Shown one piece after another: positions 44,106 to 53,558 of a stretch of 64,000 bases of DNA. Position 1 is the stretch's first letter, and each line of letters opens with the position of its first letter. Under the pieces are notes generated by a model that saw only the letters and a program-made list of their open reading frames with translations, did not search any database and was not told the origin of the DNA. The position numbers were made by a program, and so were the translations under genes. Source of the stretch: Paenibacillus tianmuensis (lineage in GTDB: Bacteria > Bacillota > Bacilli > Paenibacillales > NBRC-103111); NCBI RefSeq assembly GCF_900100345.1, contig NZ_FMTT01000004.1, positions 147,735 through 211,734 of the forward strand, in the 5' to 3' direction.

Positions 44106-45917
44106 CTACTTTTTAGAGCTGTCAGCCAAAATATCCATCACTCCCTTAAAAAGCGGGATCGCCCTATGGCTGCCTCCTTCCGGGACGTTCTGGACGAGCA
44201 CCGCGGCGGCATAGCGAGGCTGTTCCGCAGGACCGTAGCCGATAAACCAATGATTCTCGCCTGGCCTTCCGCTTTTTAACCTAACCTGTGCCGTCCCCGA
44301 TTTCCCGGCCAAGCTCCATTTCGCCGACCGCAACGCCTTCCCGGTGCCGTGCTCCACCGTCTCGGCCATCCAACCCAGCAGCCGCTTCGCCGTCGTCGGC
44401 TTGATCGGTTTAGCAGCCTGCTCGAGCTCATGAGGCGAGAACGACTGGTATAACCGATCGTTCCGGAACCGGATTTCCCGCACGATTCGCGGCGATGCTA
44501 CCTTCCCTTGATTATACAACGCCACGATCAAGTTAGCGGCTTGCAGCGGCGTCATTAACACGTCACGCTGGCCGATGGCCGTCTGTACCAGCACCCCTTC
44601 GTCCGACTTGTCCGATGCAGCGGCATAGATTTGCCCCTGTTCCTCGGCATCCCATTGCCGAAAGCCTTTTCGGTGCGGCACGTCTCCGCTCCAGCCGACG
44701 GACATTTCCAGCCCGAGCCTGTGCGCGTAAGCCTCCAGCTTGTCTCCCCCAAGCCGCTGCGCCACCTTCGCAAACACGATATTGCACGATTGGGCGAAGC
44801 CTTCTTCCAACGTAAGCTTACCGTGACCTTCCTTCTTCCAGCAGGTAAAGCCGTATTTTCCAAGCGCGCCTGTGCAATCGAACGTTTCGTCCGCTTTCAC
44901 CGCCTTTTCTTCCAAAGCAGCGGCGGCAGTCACGGTTTTAAAAATCGATCCGGGGGCGACCGCTTTTAATGCCTTGTTGCTCCAGTTTCCTTGGGCCAGA
45001 TCGATATGCTCCGGGTGGAACGCGGGCGTACTGGCCATCGCGATCGTATCCCCATTTCGAATATCCAAAACGACGACAGCGCCTTCCGTCACATGCAAGC
45101 GCTCCAAGGTCCGTTCGACTTGCTGCTGTATCCCGGAGTCGAGTGTCGTGACGACTTTAAGCGGATAATACGGGTTGCTCGGAGTGATTTGGCGCGTATC
45201 GAGTCCGGGCAGCGGACGCTTCAAGCCGTCGGTAAAAAGCGAGACGGAGGACGGCCCGATGCCCTGCAGCCAAGGCTCAAACGTTTTTTCCAGCCCGGAA
45301 TTGCCGATTTTGCTCGTGAGCTGCAGCTCCCCCTTATGGATTTGGTCGGTGAACTGCCTCGTTATCCGCTCGGGATTTTGCCCGATGAAGCCAAGCGCCT
45401 GACTTGCGGACTGCCGCTCGGCGTAGCGCTGCTTGAAGATCATCGCTCGGACGGATTTCAGACCTAAAGCCTCGATCTTGGAAGCCTGAGCGTCGGTCAA
45501 AGGTACCGGACGGCCGGACACGGACCAAATGGCAGGACCTTTCAACTGGCGGACAAAGGGCTGCCAAGCGGAAAGCGGAGCGTTTACGATGCTTGCCACC
45601 CGGTCCATCGCAGCAGCCGTATCGTTCCCCGCAGACTCTTCTTCACGGATAGGGAAAACGACCAAAACCTTCTGCGCCGTTCCTGTCAAAGGGACGCCGT
45701 TTCGGTCCGTAAAGTCGCCCCGCCCGCTGTCGAGCACAAGACCTTGAGCCCGCTGAATGACCGAGTTTTCCACCAAGTCGATCTTTCGTTCCGTCAAGCT
45801 GCGGGAGGCCGCCACTTGAATCCAGAACAACCGTAAATTCCAAGCGGCCAAAACCCCGATGACCAGCAGCAATACGATAAAAATCCGGTTCTTTTGCAGC
45901 TTTGTTCCGTTGTCCAT
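44106..45917 (-). CDS. Class B penicillin-binding protein (PbpI/YrrR-like)
   Basis: A 603-residue transpeptidase. An N-terminal anchor helix (IFIVLLLVIGVLAAWNLRLF) is followed by a dimerisation/linker domain and the transpeptidase domain with all three active-site motifs: serine in GSIFKTVTA, SCN in FAQSCNIVF and KSGTA near the end. The position next to the U32-mltG-alaS block matches B. subtilis yrrR (pbpI), a sporulation-associated PBP. The start is taken as the ATG at 45917; the frame opens at 45953. No PASTA domain. Confidence 0.88.
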   Translation of the reverse strand: MDNGTKLQKNRIFIVLLLVIGVLAAWNLRLFWIQVAASRSLTERKIDLVENSVIQRAQGLVLDSGRGDFTDRNGVPLTGTAQKVLVVFPIREEESAGNDTAAAMDRVASIVNAPLSAWQPFVRQLKGPAIWSVSGRPVPLTDAQASKIEALGLKSVRAMIFKQRYAERQSASQALGFIGQNPERITRQFTDQIHKGELQLTSKIGNSGLEKTFEPWLQGIGPSSVSLFTDGLKRPLPGLDTRQITPSNPYYPLKVVTTLDSGIQQQVERTLERLHVTEGAVVVLDIRNGDTIAMASTPAFHPEHIDLAQGNWSNKALKAVAPGSIFKTVTAAAALEEKAVKADETFDCTGALGKYGFTCWKKEGHGKLTLEEGFAQSCNIVFAKVAQRLGGDKLEAYAHRLGLEMSVGWSGDVPHRKGFRQWDAEEQGQIYAAASDKSDEGVLVQTAIGQRDVLMTPLQAANLIVALYNQGKVASPRIVREIRFRNDRLYQSFSPHELEQAAKPIKPTTAKRLLGWMAETVEHGTGKALRSAKWSLAGKSGTAQVRLKSGRPGENHWFIGYGPAEQPRYAAAVLVQNVPEGGSHRAIPLFKGVMDILADSSKK

Positions 45918-45990
45918 CCCAAGCACCTGCCAGCACCTTGTATGATGATACAAGTATAGTCAGGAACCGCCCTCTGCAAACGATCCAAAC

Positions 45991-46021
45991 AAAAAGCGCC
46001 TTCCCCAATGGAGAAGACGCC
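45991..46021 (-). terminator. Terminator of the chemoreceptor gene
   Basis: Minus strand: GCGTCTTC pairs with GGAAGGCGC around CCATTG, followed by TTTTTG. It starts 13 bases past the stop codon. Confidence 0.75.
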
Positions 46022-46034
46022 GCGCAGACCTGCC

Positions 46035-48212
46035 TTAAATTTGGAATTTCGACAGCTGTTCCTTCAACGAGTTCGACAGATCTTCGAGACTCTCGGACAG
46101 CTTCACAAGACCGGAGCTGATGTTCATTTGCTCTGAGCTCAAGGATGCCACCTCTTGCGAAGTCGCGGATGATTCTTCGGCCACCGCGCTGACGTTGGAC
46201 ATCGCATCGCTCAGCACCATCTGCGACGCTTCAAGCTCGCTGATCGATTCCGTTACTTCGGACAATCGTTCAATGAATTCGCCCATCTGCGAATCAACTT
46301 GCTTAAAGATCGAATCGGCTTCTTTCACGGATTCGATTTGCTCCTGGAAAATCGGGTAAGCCTGAGAAAGCACGTTCACCGTCTCGTCAATTTCCTTCTG
46401 AATCGTTTCGGTAATTTGGCCGACAATCGCGATCGATTGTCTGGATTGGTCGGCCAGCTTGCGGATTTCGTCCGCGACGACCATGAAACCTTTCCCCGCC
46501 GCACCGGCCCGGGCCGCTTCAATTGTAGCATTCAACGACAAAATGTTCGTTTGCTTCGTCATGTTGTTGAGCACGTCCAAAATTTTGCGAATGGAGCGGG
46601 TGCTTTCCTTCAGATTATCGACCTTCTCCACCATCGAACGGGTCATCGCTTCCGTTGCGTTCGTTTTGCCGATCAGCTCGGACATATATTCGATTCCTTG
46701 CTTACTCGACGCTTGAACTTCCGAAGCTGCGGAGCCCATGACGATGTTGGCGTCGACCACGCTTTTCATCTGCATGCCGATATTGTGAGTCAGCTCGTTG
46801 CCGCGTTCGGATTCCATGGCCAAGCTGGATGCGCCGCTGGCGATCTCTTCCGTAGCGACGGCGATTTCCTTAGCCGATGTAGCCGTTTTCTTCGAAGCGT
46901 CCGACAAGCTCAACGCCGTTTGCAGCACCTCGTTAGCGGAATGATTCGTCTGCTGCCCCAGTGTCGTAATTTTTTCCATCATCTGGTTGAAGCTTTGACC
47001 AAGCTGCCCGATCTCGTCTCGGCTCGTGACGGTCATTCGCACCTTCAGATTGCCTTGCTCTCCTTCTTTCATCAAGTTGCTGAGCTGAGCGACGGGACGG
47101 CCGATCATTCGTACGATGAAATATCCGATGACAACGGCGATAATCATTGCCACAAAGGCCATCAGCCAAGTCATGCCGAAGATGATGCCCGCATCCTTCA
47201 CAAGCTCCGCCACCGGCATCGCGCCGACCAAGAGCCAGTTTGTTTTGGTCGATTTGAAATAAACGAGCTGCATGTCCCGGCTGCTGTTTTGCAGCTTTCC
47301 TTTGTCTTCGGCAAAAGCTTCCTTCGTTACCCCAAAATCGCTCGGCTTGCCGATCACCGCAGCGTCCTGGTTATAGATGTAATTCATGTCCGGTGTGACG
47401 ATGACCGTTTTACCGCCTTCGCCCATCGAGATTTGGCTGAGTTCCTTACCGACCGCTTCCAGGTTGATTTCCAACAGAAGCACGGACTGTACGGCATTGG
47501 TCGTCGTGTTCTTCAGTACGCGGCCCAGACCGAACGAAGCTGTGCCCGAATTGCCGAGCGAATCCGAATAGCCCTTCGCTCTGGACTCCAGCCAAGTCGC
47601 TTTACCGTTCCCTTCAACGATCTTCTTGAACCAATCTTCCTGCGCCAGACTTTCCTTATTCATCGCTGCTCCGGCCGAAGCTATCGGCTCTCCGCTTGCT
47701 TTAAACAAATAGATCGACTTCAGCGTTTTGTTCGAGTACGAATAAACGTTCAACTTGTCGCCAAGCTTCTGCCGGAACTGGAGAAAATCGTAGCTGTTTT
47801 TATTGACGTTATCCATATCCGCAATCAGCTTTTTCAAATCTTCGTCCAACAAAATTTGCATCGACAAGTCTTCGTAGGTGGCGTAAAGCAGATCGAGCTT
47901 TTGCCCGGCTTGCGTAATCGTGCCTTCCGACGCATCGGCCACCTTTTTCTGAATAACTCCTTTGGAGATGTTATAAGAAGTCAGACCTACGGTCAACACG
48001 AAAAACAAGATGCTGATAAAAAAGATAAGGAACAGCTTGCCCCCTACCGACCTCAACAAGTTCATAAGACCTACTTTTTTCAGTGAATCCACGACTTTAG
48101 AATCATGCGAACCTTCGGGACGATTCGGATCAGACGAATTGGGAAGCCCCTTTTTCAACGATTTGCCGGCTTTTTGCAGGCTGGCTTTAAGTGAAGACCA
48201 TTGATCCTTCAC
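46035..48212 (-). CDS. Methyl-accepting chemotaxis protein
   Basis: A 725-residue transmembrane receptor. TM1 near residues 55-80 ([20 protein letters not shown]), then an extracytoplasmic Cache-type sensor of about 250 residues, TM2 ([20 protein letters not shown]), HAMP ([20 protein letters not shown]) and a cytoplasmic signalling domain with hairpin tip [20 protein letters not shown] then [12 protein letters not shown]. The GTG at 48212 is spaced correctly behind AGGTGG; the ORF opens at 48224. No other chemotaxis gene is nearby, so it is an orphan receptor that likely joins a remote CheA/CheW array. Amino-acid- or organic-acid-like ligands are typical; none is specific here. Confidence 0.92.
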   Translation of the reverse strand: MKDQWSSLKASLQKAGKSLKKGLPNSSDPNRPEGSHDSKVVDSLKKVGLMNLLRSVGGKLFLIFFISILFFVLTVGLTSYNISKGVIQKKVADASEGTITQAGQKLDLLYATYEDLSMQILLDEDLKKLIADMDNVNKNSYDFLQFRQKLGDKLNVYSYSNKTLKSIYLFKASGEPIASAGAAMNKESLAQEDWFKKIVEGNGKATWLESRAKGYSDSLGNSGTASFGLGRVLKNTTTNAVQSVLLLEINLEAVGKELSQISMGEGGKTVIVTPDMNYIYNQDAAVIGKPSDFGVTKEAFAEDKGKLQNSSRDMQLVYFKSTKTNWLLVGAMPVAELVKDAGIIFGMTWLMAFVAMIIAVVIGYFIVRMIGRPVAQLSNLMKEGEQGNLKVRMTVTSRDEIGQLGQSFNQMMEKITTLGQQTNHSANEVLQTALSLSDASKKTATSAKEIAVATEEIASGASSLAMESERGNELTHNIGMQMKSVVDANIVMGSAASEVQASSKQGIEYMSELIGKTNATEAMTRSMVEKVDNLKESTRSIRKILDVLNNMTKQTNILSLNATIEAARAGAAGKGFMVVADEIRKLADQSRQSIAIVGQITETIQKEIDETVNVLSQAYPIFQEQIESVKEADSIFKQVDSQMGEFIERLSEVTESISELEASQMVLSDAMSNVSAVAEESSATSQEVASLSSEQMNISSGLVKLSESLEDLSNSLKEQLSKFQI

Positions 48213-48593
48213 AGGAAACACCACCTAAATATGTAATAGTTTGTTAAGTGTGCAAGAATTTAACCGGATAATCTTGGCATTCGACATGAACTATCAAAAT
48301 CCCTTTAGTTCATCGGGTTGCGATCGAAAAAATATTCGTTCCACCGCCTCAATTCATAATCGCCTTACGAAATATATAAATTTTTCATTAATAAAAAAAG
48401 AGTATCTTTATCTATATCGGGACCAAGTAGGTAAAATGTTATAGATATTTTAACAAAAAACACGACTACATGACCGAAGGCGCATACTCAGGCCATTTGA
48501 CCTAATCTTAGCGCCGGGATCATACTGCGAACGCCAAAAAGCCCCGTCCCTAGGGGACGGAGCGTCATCAAGCGGCGGTTATGCCGCGGCCAT
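48213..48593. other. Intergenic region upstream of the chemoreceptor gene
   Basis: About 380 bases. It holds the terminator of the U32 genes at 48536-48563 and, nearer 48230-48450, AT-rich DNA likely to carry the receptor promoter. A 67-codon frame at 48241 was not considered coding. No other feature seen. Confidence 0.45.
48536..48563 (-). terminator. Terminator of the U32 gene pair
   Basis: Minus strand: GCTCCGTCCCCTAGGGACGGGGC, shown here as a stem GCnCCGTCC/GGACGGnGC with loop CCTAG-like, followed by TTTTTGG. It begins about 30 bases after the stop at 48594. Confidence 0.88.
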
Positions 48594-49883
48594 TTACGAA
48601 TTTCTCATTTTTTTGCGCATCATATCAAACGGACGGACCGGCTGCTCCACCTTCATCCGGATAAGCTGCAGCGGATGCCGCGCAGCGTCGAGCGCTTTGC
48701 CCTCTTCATCCTGCAGTTCGCACACCGCCTGCCTGAAGAACGTGCCCTTCGGACCGAAGAACTCCACTTCCTGCCCCGGCTTAAAATGGTTCCGCTGCTG
48801 GATGAGCGCGGTCTGCGCTGCTTCGTCGTACTCCATCACAACGCCGACAAAGTCGTACGGAGCCGCTTTGTCCTCGGGCTCGAAGATGTGGTCCTCATGA
48901 CCCGGACGGTCGTAGAAAAAACCGGTATTGATCGGACGGTTAGCCGCCTTCTGAATTTCGTACAGCCACTCCGGCTTCATCTCGTAATGCTCCGGATCGG
49001 CAAAATACGCATCGATCGCCTGACGGTACGCATTGACGACCGTAGCCACGTAGTGAACGCTCTTCATACGGCCTTCGATTTTGAAGCTGTCGACGCCGGC
49101 GCGAATCAGCTCGGGAACATACTCGATCATGCACAGATCCTTTGAGCTCATCGAGAACGGATTGTCGCCCGCTTGGAACAGCGGAATTTCCTTGATGCCG
49201 ATCTGCGGTCCGTTCTGCTCTTCCTCGGTCGTAAACAGATCATATTTCCAGCGACAGGACTGTGAACAGCCGCCGCGGTTCGAGTCGCGATCCGTAAAAT
49301 GGTTCGACAGCACGCACCGTCCCGAATAGGAGCTGCACATCGCCCCATGGACGAAAACTTCGATCTCCATATCGACGTGCGTCTTGATCTCGACGATTTC
49401 TTCCATAGTTGCCTCGCGGGCAAGCACGACCCGGTCGATGCCTTCTTCTTTCCAGAACTGCACGGCCTGCCGGTTCATCGTGGACTGCTGGGTGCTCAGG
49501 TGAATTTCCAGCTTCGGAGCCGCTCGCTTGCACGTCTCGATAATAATCGGGTCCGCCACAATGATCGCATGCACGCCCGCATCCTGAATGCCGCGAAGAT
49601 AGTCTTCTAGGCCCGACAAATCTTCATTGTGGGCATAAATATTCGTAGCGACGAATACTTTGGCGCCGTATTTCTCCGCAAACTCGACCCCTTCCCGCAT
49701 TTCCTCGAAGGTGAAGTTGTCCGCGTTCGACCTGAGCCCGTATTGCTGCCCGCCGATATATACCGCATCCGCCCCGTAATGAACGGCGAACTTCAGCTTT
49801 TCCAAGCTGCCGGCCGGCGCGAGCAGCTCGGGCTTCTCAAACCGCACTCGCTTGCCGAGCAGCTCTTGCTTCAACAATGTCAT
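48594..49883 (-). CDS. trhP2: Peptidase U32 family, tRNA U34 hydroxylation (TrhP2/YrrO)
   Basis: A 429-residue U32 protein. The family N-terminal barrel starts KPELLAPAGSLEKLKFAVHY, GADAVYIGGQQYGLRSNADN, and the cysteine-rich signature is EVFVHGAMCSSYSGRCVLSN then GGCSQSCRW. The C-terminal collagenase-like part ends before PFDMMRKK. The B. subtilis homologue, with YrrN, uses prephenate-linked oxygen chemistry to make 5-hydroxyuridine at tRNA position 34. It follows the trhP1-like gene by 32 bases in one operon. Confidence 0.9.
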   Translation of the reverse strand: MTLLKQELLGKRVRFEKPELLAPAGSLEKLKFAVHYGADAVYIGGQQYGLRSNADNFTFEEMREGVEFAEKYGAKVFVATNIYAHNEDLSGLEDYLRGIQDAGVHAIIVADPIIIETCKRAAPKLEIHLSTQQSTMNRQAVQFWKEEGIDRVVLAREATMEEIVEIKTHVDMEIEVFVHGAMCSSYSGRCVLSNHFTDRDSNRGGCSQSCRWKYDLFTTEEEQNGPQIGIKEIPLFQAGDNPFSMSSKDLCMIEYVPELIRAGVDSFKIEGRMKSVHYVATVVNAYRQAIDAYFADPEHYEMKPEWLYEIQKAANRPINTGFFYDRPGHEDHIFEPEDKAAPYDFVGVVMEYDEAAQTALIQQRNHFKPGQEVEFFGPKGTFFRQAVCELQDEEGKALDAARHPLQLIRMKVEQPVRPFDMMRKKMRNS

Positions 49884-49915
49884 GGTATTCCACCTCGCTT
49901 GTATTTCGAATTAGG

Positions 49916-50869
49916 TTAATAAACCTGCTCTTTGAAAAAGAATCCGTACGTCAGCTCGCGCCGTTCGTCCTGCAGCGCGCGGATGGCATCCAGCCATTCC
50001 TCTTGAAACTCGTAGCCGTCCGGATTCGCCATATACGCGTCTATCGCTTGCCGGTAACCGCGAACAACCACTTCATTGTACTCCGGCGACTTCAGCAACG
50101 CCTCCAGTTTGAAGCTGTCAATGCCGCCTTCCATCAGCTCGTGCAGGCTATCCAGCACACAGATGTCATCCGAGCTCATAATATGCGTGCCGTTCGCATC
50201 CTCGTAGATCGGATATCGCTCGTTCGGCCGCTCCTGCTCGATCAGGAACAAGCCTTCCTCTTTATCGAGCTCCAGCCTTTCAAGCTCTTGAGGACGCCCT
50301 TGATGCTCCTTGTAATTGGTTAGCAGGCTCCGCTTCGAATGATATATATTTGTGATGCCGTGCACCTGCACTTCGACTTCCATCGAACCGTCAAGCTGCC
50401 GCGCAATTTCCAGCGTCTCCTCCAGATTCAGCTCGCGGGCCAGCACCATGCGGGCCGCGCCTTTGCTTGCCCAATATTTCGCCGTCGCGTAGTTGGTAGA
50501 GGTCATCTCCGCGTTCCAGTGCAAACGCATGCCGGGTGCGAAGCTGCGAACCGCCAGCAGCACAGCCGGATCGCCGAAGACGATGCCGTCGACGCCCAAT
50601 TGCTGCAATTGGCCCACATACTTCTCCAGCTCGGGCAGCAATTCGTTGTCCATAATATTATTCACGGCTGCATACACTTTCGCTCCGTGATCATGCGCCC
50701 ATGCAGCAAGCGATGCCAGCTCTTCCCCCGTCACTTCCCCCGGAAGCCGCAAGCCGAACCGGTGCTCGCCTACGAGGACCGCGTCCGCCCCTGCCGCAAT
50801 ATACTTCTTCGCTTCTTCGGATGATCCGGCCGAAATCAACAGTTCCGGTTTTTTCATCTGTCTGCTCAC
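49916..50869 (-). CDS. trhP1: Peptidase U32 family, tRNA U34 hydroxylation (TrhP1/YrrN)
   Basis: A 317-residue U32 protein. It starts KKPELLISAGSSEEAKKYIA, GADAVLVGEHRFGLRLPG. It lacks the long cysteine-rich segment of its partner: the equivalent region reads VQVHGITNIYHSKRSLLTNY without the double-cysteine motif, as in YrrN. It is presumed to act together with TrhP2 on tRNA U34. It lies 20 bases after mltG. In B. subtilis a methyltransferase gene (yrrM/trmR) intervenes; here it is absent. Confidence 0.9.
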   Translation of the reverse strand: MSRQMKKPELLISAGSSEEAKKYIAAGADAVLVGEHRFGLRLPGEVTGEELASLAAWAHDHGAKVYAAVNNIMDNELLPELEKYVGQLQQLGVDGIVFGDPAVLLAVRSFAPGMRLHWNAEMTSTNYATAKYWASKGAARMVLARELNLEETLEIARQLDGSMEVEVQVHGITNIYHSKRSLLTNYKEHQGRPQELERLELDKEEGLFLIEQERPNERYPIYEDANGTHIMSSDDICVLDSLHELMEGGIDSFKLEALLKSPEYNEVVVRGYRQAIDAYMANPDGYEFQEEWLDAIRALQDERRELTYGFFFKEQVY

Positions 50870-50889
50870 CTTCTCCTCACATTGTATAG

Positions 50890-51948
50890 CTACGGCTTGG
50901 CGCTTTTGGCGCTCTCCGCGATATTCTTCTTATGCTGTTCGAACGTCTCCGCAAACAAATGCGCCTTGGTTCCGTCCTTCTTCGTTACATAAAACAAATA
51001 TTTGGTATCTACCGGATAAATCGCCGCTTTGATCGAGGCGAGGCTCGGACTTGCAATCGGTCCGGGCGGCAGCCCTTTATTCAAATACGTATTATAAGGA
51101 CTTTGAATCTGCAAATCCTTCTCAAACAGCCGTTCCTTCGACTTGTCGAACAAATACTGTACGGTCGCATCGATTTGCAAAGGCATGCCTTGCTTTAAGC
51201 GGTTATGAATAACGCCGCTGACGAGCGCTCGCTCGTCTTCGACAACAACCTCGCGCTCGATGAGCGAGGCCAGCGTCAGCATCTGATGCACGGTCAAGCC
51301 GCGCTGGGCCAATGTCTGCTTCCAATCCTGCGGCAGCTGTCCGAGCTTCTTGTCGAGCTCTTGCGTCATCGTCTCGATCATCTCTTGCGGACTCGTACCC
51401 TTTTTCCATTCGTACGTTTCCGGGAACAAATACCCTTCGAGACGGGACCGTAAGGACGCGTTGGCCGGAATTTGCGCCGCTGCGGAGCCTTCAGCCCCCT
51501 TGTAGCCTTGTACAAGATTCATGAACTGCTGCAAGTTAACGCCTTCCTGCTGCTGCAGCTTTTCCGCAATCTGTCGCACGGTAAAGCCCTCGGGCACCGT
51601 CAGACGAATACCGGCTTCCTTAACCGTATCGCCCCGGTTCAGGCGGTCGATAATCTCGTCCGGCGACAGCCCGGGCGTCATGGCGTACTCGCCTGCTTGG
51701 AAACGGCCGCCTTCCCGCTTGTATTTCAAATACCACGTAAAGACGCGGGCACTGCGAATAATGCCCTTGCTCTCCAGTTCGGAGGCCAGCTGCCCCGTTC
51801 CGACACCCGGCGGCAGCGCGATGCGCTGCTCCGTCTCCGAAGCCGGCATCGGCTGAAGCGAGCGGGTCACATACCACCCAAACCCGGTACCGGCTCCGGC
51901 CACCATTGCAACAATTCCTATTGTTCCCCAAATCCATACCCGTTTCAC
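50890..51948 (-). CDS. mltG: Endolytic transglycosylase MltG
   Basis: A 352-residue membrane-anchored lytic transglycosylase (YceG fold) that cuts nascent peptidoglycan strands. N-terminal anchor VKRVWIWGTIGIVAMVAGAG, LysM-like subdomain RLTVPEGFTVRQIAEKLQQQ, and the catalytic glutamate in LASLIEREVVVEDERALVSG. C-terminal stretch YNTYLNKGLPPGPIASPSL. The GTG at 51948 is preceded by AAAGGAGC; the frame upstream to 52008 crosses the preceding terminator. Same place as B. subtilis yrrL. Confidence 0.92.
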   Translation of the reverse strand: MKRVWIWGTIGIVAMVAGAGTGFGWYVTRSLQPMPASETEQRIALPPGVGTGQLASELESKGIIRSARVFTWYLKYKREGGRFQAGEYAMTPGLSPDEIIDRLNRGDTVKEAGIRLTVPEGFTVRQIAEKLQQQEGVNLQQFMNLVQGYKGAEGSAAAQIPANASLRSRLEGYLFPETYEWKKGTSPQEMIETMTQELDKKLGQLPQDWKQTLAQRGLTVHQMLTLASLIEREVVVEDERALVSGVIHNRLKQGMPLQIDATVQYLFDKSKERLFEKDLQIQSPYNTYLNKGLPPGPIASPSLASIKAAIYPVDTKYLFYVTKKDGTKAHLFAETFEQHKKNIAESAKSAKP

Positions 51949-51982
51949 AGCGCCGCTCCTTTTAAATCTCTGCAAACAAACG

Positions 51983-52006
51983 AAAAAGAGCGGATCATCT
52001 CCGCTC
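51983..52006 (-). terminator. Terminator between DUF1292 and mltG genes
   Basis: Minus strand: GAGCGGAGATGATCCGCTC followed by TTTTTCG. It lies 27 bases past the DUF1292 stop and would separate mltG from the alaS-side transcript unless read through. Confidence 0.85.
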
Positions 52007-52033
52007 AAGCTTCCTTAAGAAAAAAGTTGTACA

Positions 52034-52363
52034 TTACAACTGTTCGTCAGCCGGAAAAGTCAACTCGTCGAAAAGCTCGGAGACGTTTTCCCATTCATCG
52101 TCGTCTTCGATCGTTTCAAGCTCAAGCTCCCCGTCATCTTTCCGTGTCACACGGTAAATTTCCGGTTCGTCTTCCTTGCCCGGCTTCGCTTTTTCCAGCA
52201 TCGCGTACCCTTGATCGCCCAGGATCAATTCGGAAACGATACGATAGACGACGGATTCCTGCTCTTCGTCATACAAAATAATATCATCTCCGAACGTTTC
52301 CCGCAACTGACGGGTCGGCGTTGCTTCCATATTCGGGTTCAACGTTCCAGCCTCCTTATGCAA
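52034..52363 (-). CDS. DUF1292 protein, downstream copy (YrzB-like)
   Basis: A 109-residue acidic protein of the DUF1292 family. ETFGDDIILYDEEQESVVYR and YAMLEKAKPGKEDEPEIYRV are family blocks, followed by an acidic C-terminal helix (EWENVSELFDELTF). Cytosolic, of unknown function. It shares about the same layout as the copy directly upstream, so the two arose by tandem duplication or ancient paralogy. Conserved next to ruvX and ireB in Bacilli, where there is usually one copy named yrzB. Confidence 0.85.
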   Translation of the reverse strand: MHKEAGTLNPNMEATPTRQLRETFGDDIILYDEEQESVVYRIVSELILGDQGYAMLEKAKPGKEDEPEIYRVTRKDDGELELETIEDDDEWENVSELFDELTFPADEQL

Positions 52364-52400
52364 ACGGCACGCCCTCCCGGACGGGAGGACGGGCGCCGCC

Positions 52401-52727
52401 TTACTTGGACGGTTCTTCTTCCTCGTCGTCGAATTCGTCCATCAGCGTGTTGAACGTTTCCTCCACGATATTCCATTCTTCTTCGTCCTCAATCGTGTAC
52501 AGCTGCAGATCGTCGCCGTCTTCTTCATAGCGGAACGCGTACACTTCGTCGGATTCCTCGTCGGCATCGACAGGAACAACCATCATGTACTTTTTATCCG
52601 AGCCGTCCACTTCGAATTTCATGATGACTTCGAACTCTTCTTCGTTGCCTTCTTCATCGGGAATGTAAATAATTTCGGGCTCTTCCTGCAGTTGCTCCTG
52701 ATTGACATTTTGGTCTTTATCTGTCAC
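52401..52727 (-). CDS. DUF1292 protein, upstream copy (YrzB-like)
   Basis: A 108-residue, very acidic protein. PEIIYIPDEEGNEEEFEVIM and YMMVVPVDADEESDEVYAFR are the DUF1292 core, ending EEEWNIVEETFNTLMDEFDD. It lies six bases after ruvX and 37 bases before the second copy; a GC-rich hairpin (GCCCTCCC with its complement GGGAGG near 52367-52397) occupies that gap. The role is unknown. Confidence 0.85.
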   Translation of the reverse strand: MTDKDQNVNQEQLQEEPEIIYIPDEEGNEEEFEVIMKFEVDGSDKKYMMVVPVDADEESDEVYAFRYEEDGDDLQLYTIEDEEEWNIVEETFNTLMDEFDDEEEEPSK

Positions 52728-52733
52728 CGTTCT

Positions 52734-53156
52734 TCACCTCTTCGAGTTGGATTGGGCATCCATATATCCTTGCAAAATGAGCGCAGCCGCCATCTTGTCG
52801 ATGACCTGCTTTCGTTTCTTGCGGCTAACGTCCGCCTCCAGCAGCGTGCGCCGGGCGGAGGCGGTTGTCAGCCTTTCATCCCACAAATGCACCGGCAATT
52901 GTAGGGTTTCATGCAGTTGCTCTGAAAATGCGATACAAATTTCTCCACGGGGACCGATCGTATTGTTCATGTTTTTCGGCAGGCCTACGACGATTTCCGT
53001 GACGCCGTATTGCGCGATAAGCTCCCGAAGGCGGGCCATATCGCGCTCCTCGGTCGTTCTCCGGATCACTTCAAGCCCCTGCGCGGTCCAACCGAGCTCG
53101 TCGCTGACGGCGACGCCGATCGTTTTGTCCCCGTAATCCAGTCCCATCAAGCGCAT
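52734..53156 (-). CDS. ruvX: RuvX/YqgF-family putative resolvase
   Basis: A 140-residue RNase H-fold nuclease (YrrK) linked to 16S rRNA 5'-end processing and possibly Holliday junction resolution. Conserved acidic motifs: LMGLDYGDKTIGVAVSDELG, IVVGLPKNMNNTIGPRG and LWDERLTTASARRTL. The ATG at 53156 is supported by GGAGAACC; the frame upstream to 53210 lacks a binding site. It follows ireB by about 60 bases. Confidence 0.92.
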   Translation of the reverse strand: MRLMGLDYGDKTIGVAVSDELGWTAQGLEVIRRTTEERDMARLRELIAQYGVTEIVVGLPKNMNNTIGPRGEICIAFSEQLHETLQLPVHLWDERLTTASARRTLLEADVSRKKRKQVIDKMAAALILQGYMDAQSNSKR

Positions 53157-53217
53157 TAGGTTCTCCAGTCTGGTGGCTAAGTCCGTTGAATAATAGGCCG
53201 CTGCATTCACCGGACTT

Positions 53218-53481
53218 TTAGGATTTATAGTGCTGCAAGTAGGAACGGACCAGTTCCTCGATCAATTCGTCCCGCTCCCGCTTGCGGATGATGCTGCGCG
53301 CATTGTTGTGACGCGGAATGTAAGCCGGGTCGCCCGAAAGCAAATAGCCTACGATTTGATTGATCGGATTGTACCCCTTCTCCTGCAGCGCGTCATACAC
53401 CGCTAGAATGACTTCTTTGGGCGAGGTCTCGATCTCTTCCGCTTTTACGTTGAACTTCATCGTTTTATCCATCGAACTCAT
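53218..53481 (-). CDS. ireB: IreB-family regulatory phosphoprotein (YrzL)
   Basis: An 87-residue protein that in enterococci is phosphorylated near its N-terminus by the PASTA kinase IreK and limits beta-lactam tolerance. The N-terminal MDKTMKFNV carries a threonine in the matching place. The helical core [20 protein letters not shown], then [20 protein letters not shown] is the hallmark of the family. GGGGGTG precedes the ATG. Standard neighbour of alaS and ruvX. Confidence 0.93.
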   Translation of the reverse strand: MSSMDKTMKFNVKAEEIETSPKEVILAVYDALQEKGYNPINQIVGYLLSGDPAYIPRHNNARSIIRKRERDELIEELVRSYLQHYKS

Positions 53482-53558
53482 TTAGAGGCACCCCCCTGCA
53501 TTGATCAATACTGACTTATTCGCCACGATCCTAAAAATTCCTGTTGACGGCGAAATTA

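Noticed and set aside
46299..48086. 595-codon plus-strand open frame
   Set aside because: Antisense shadow of the chemoreceptor gene.
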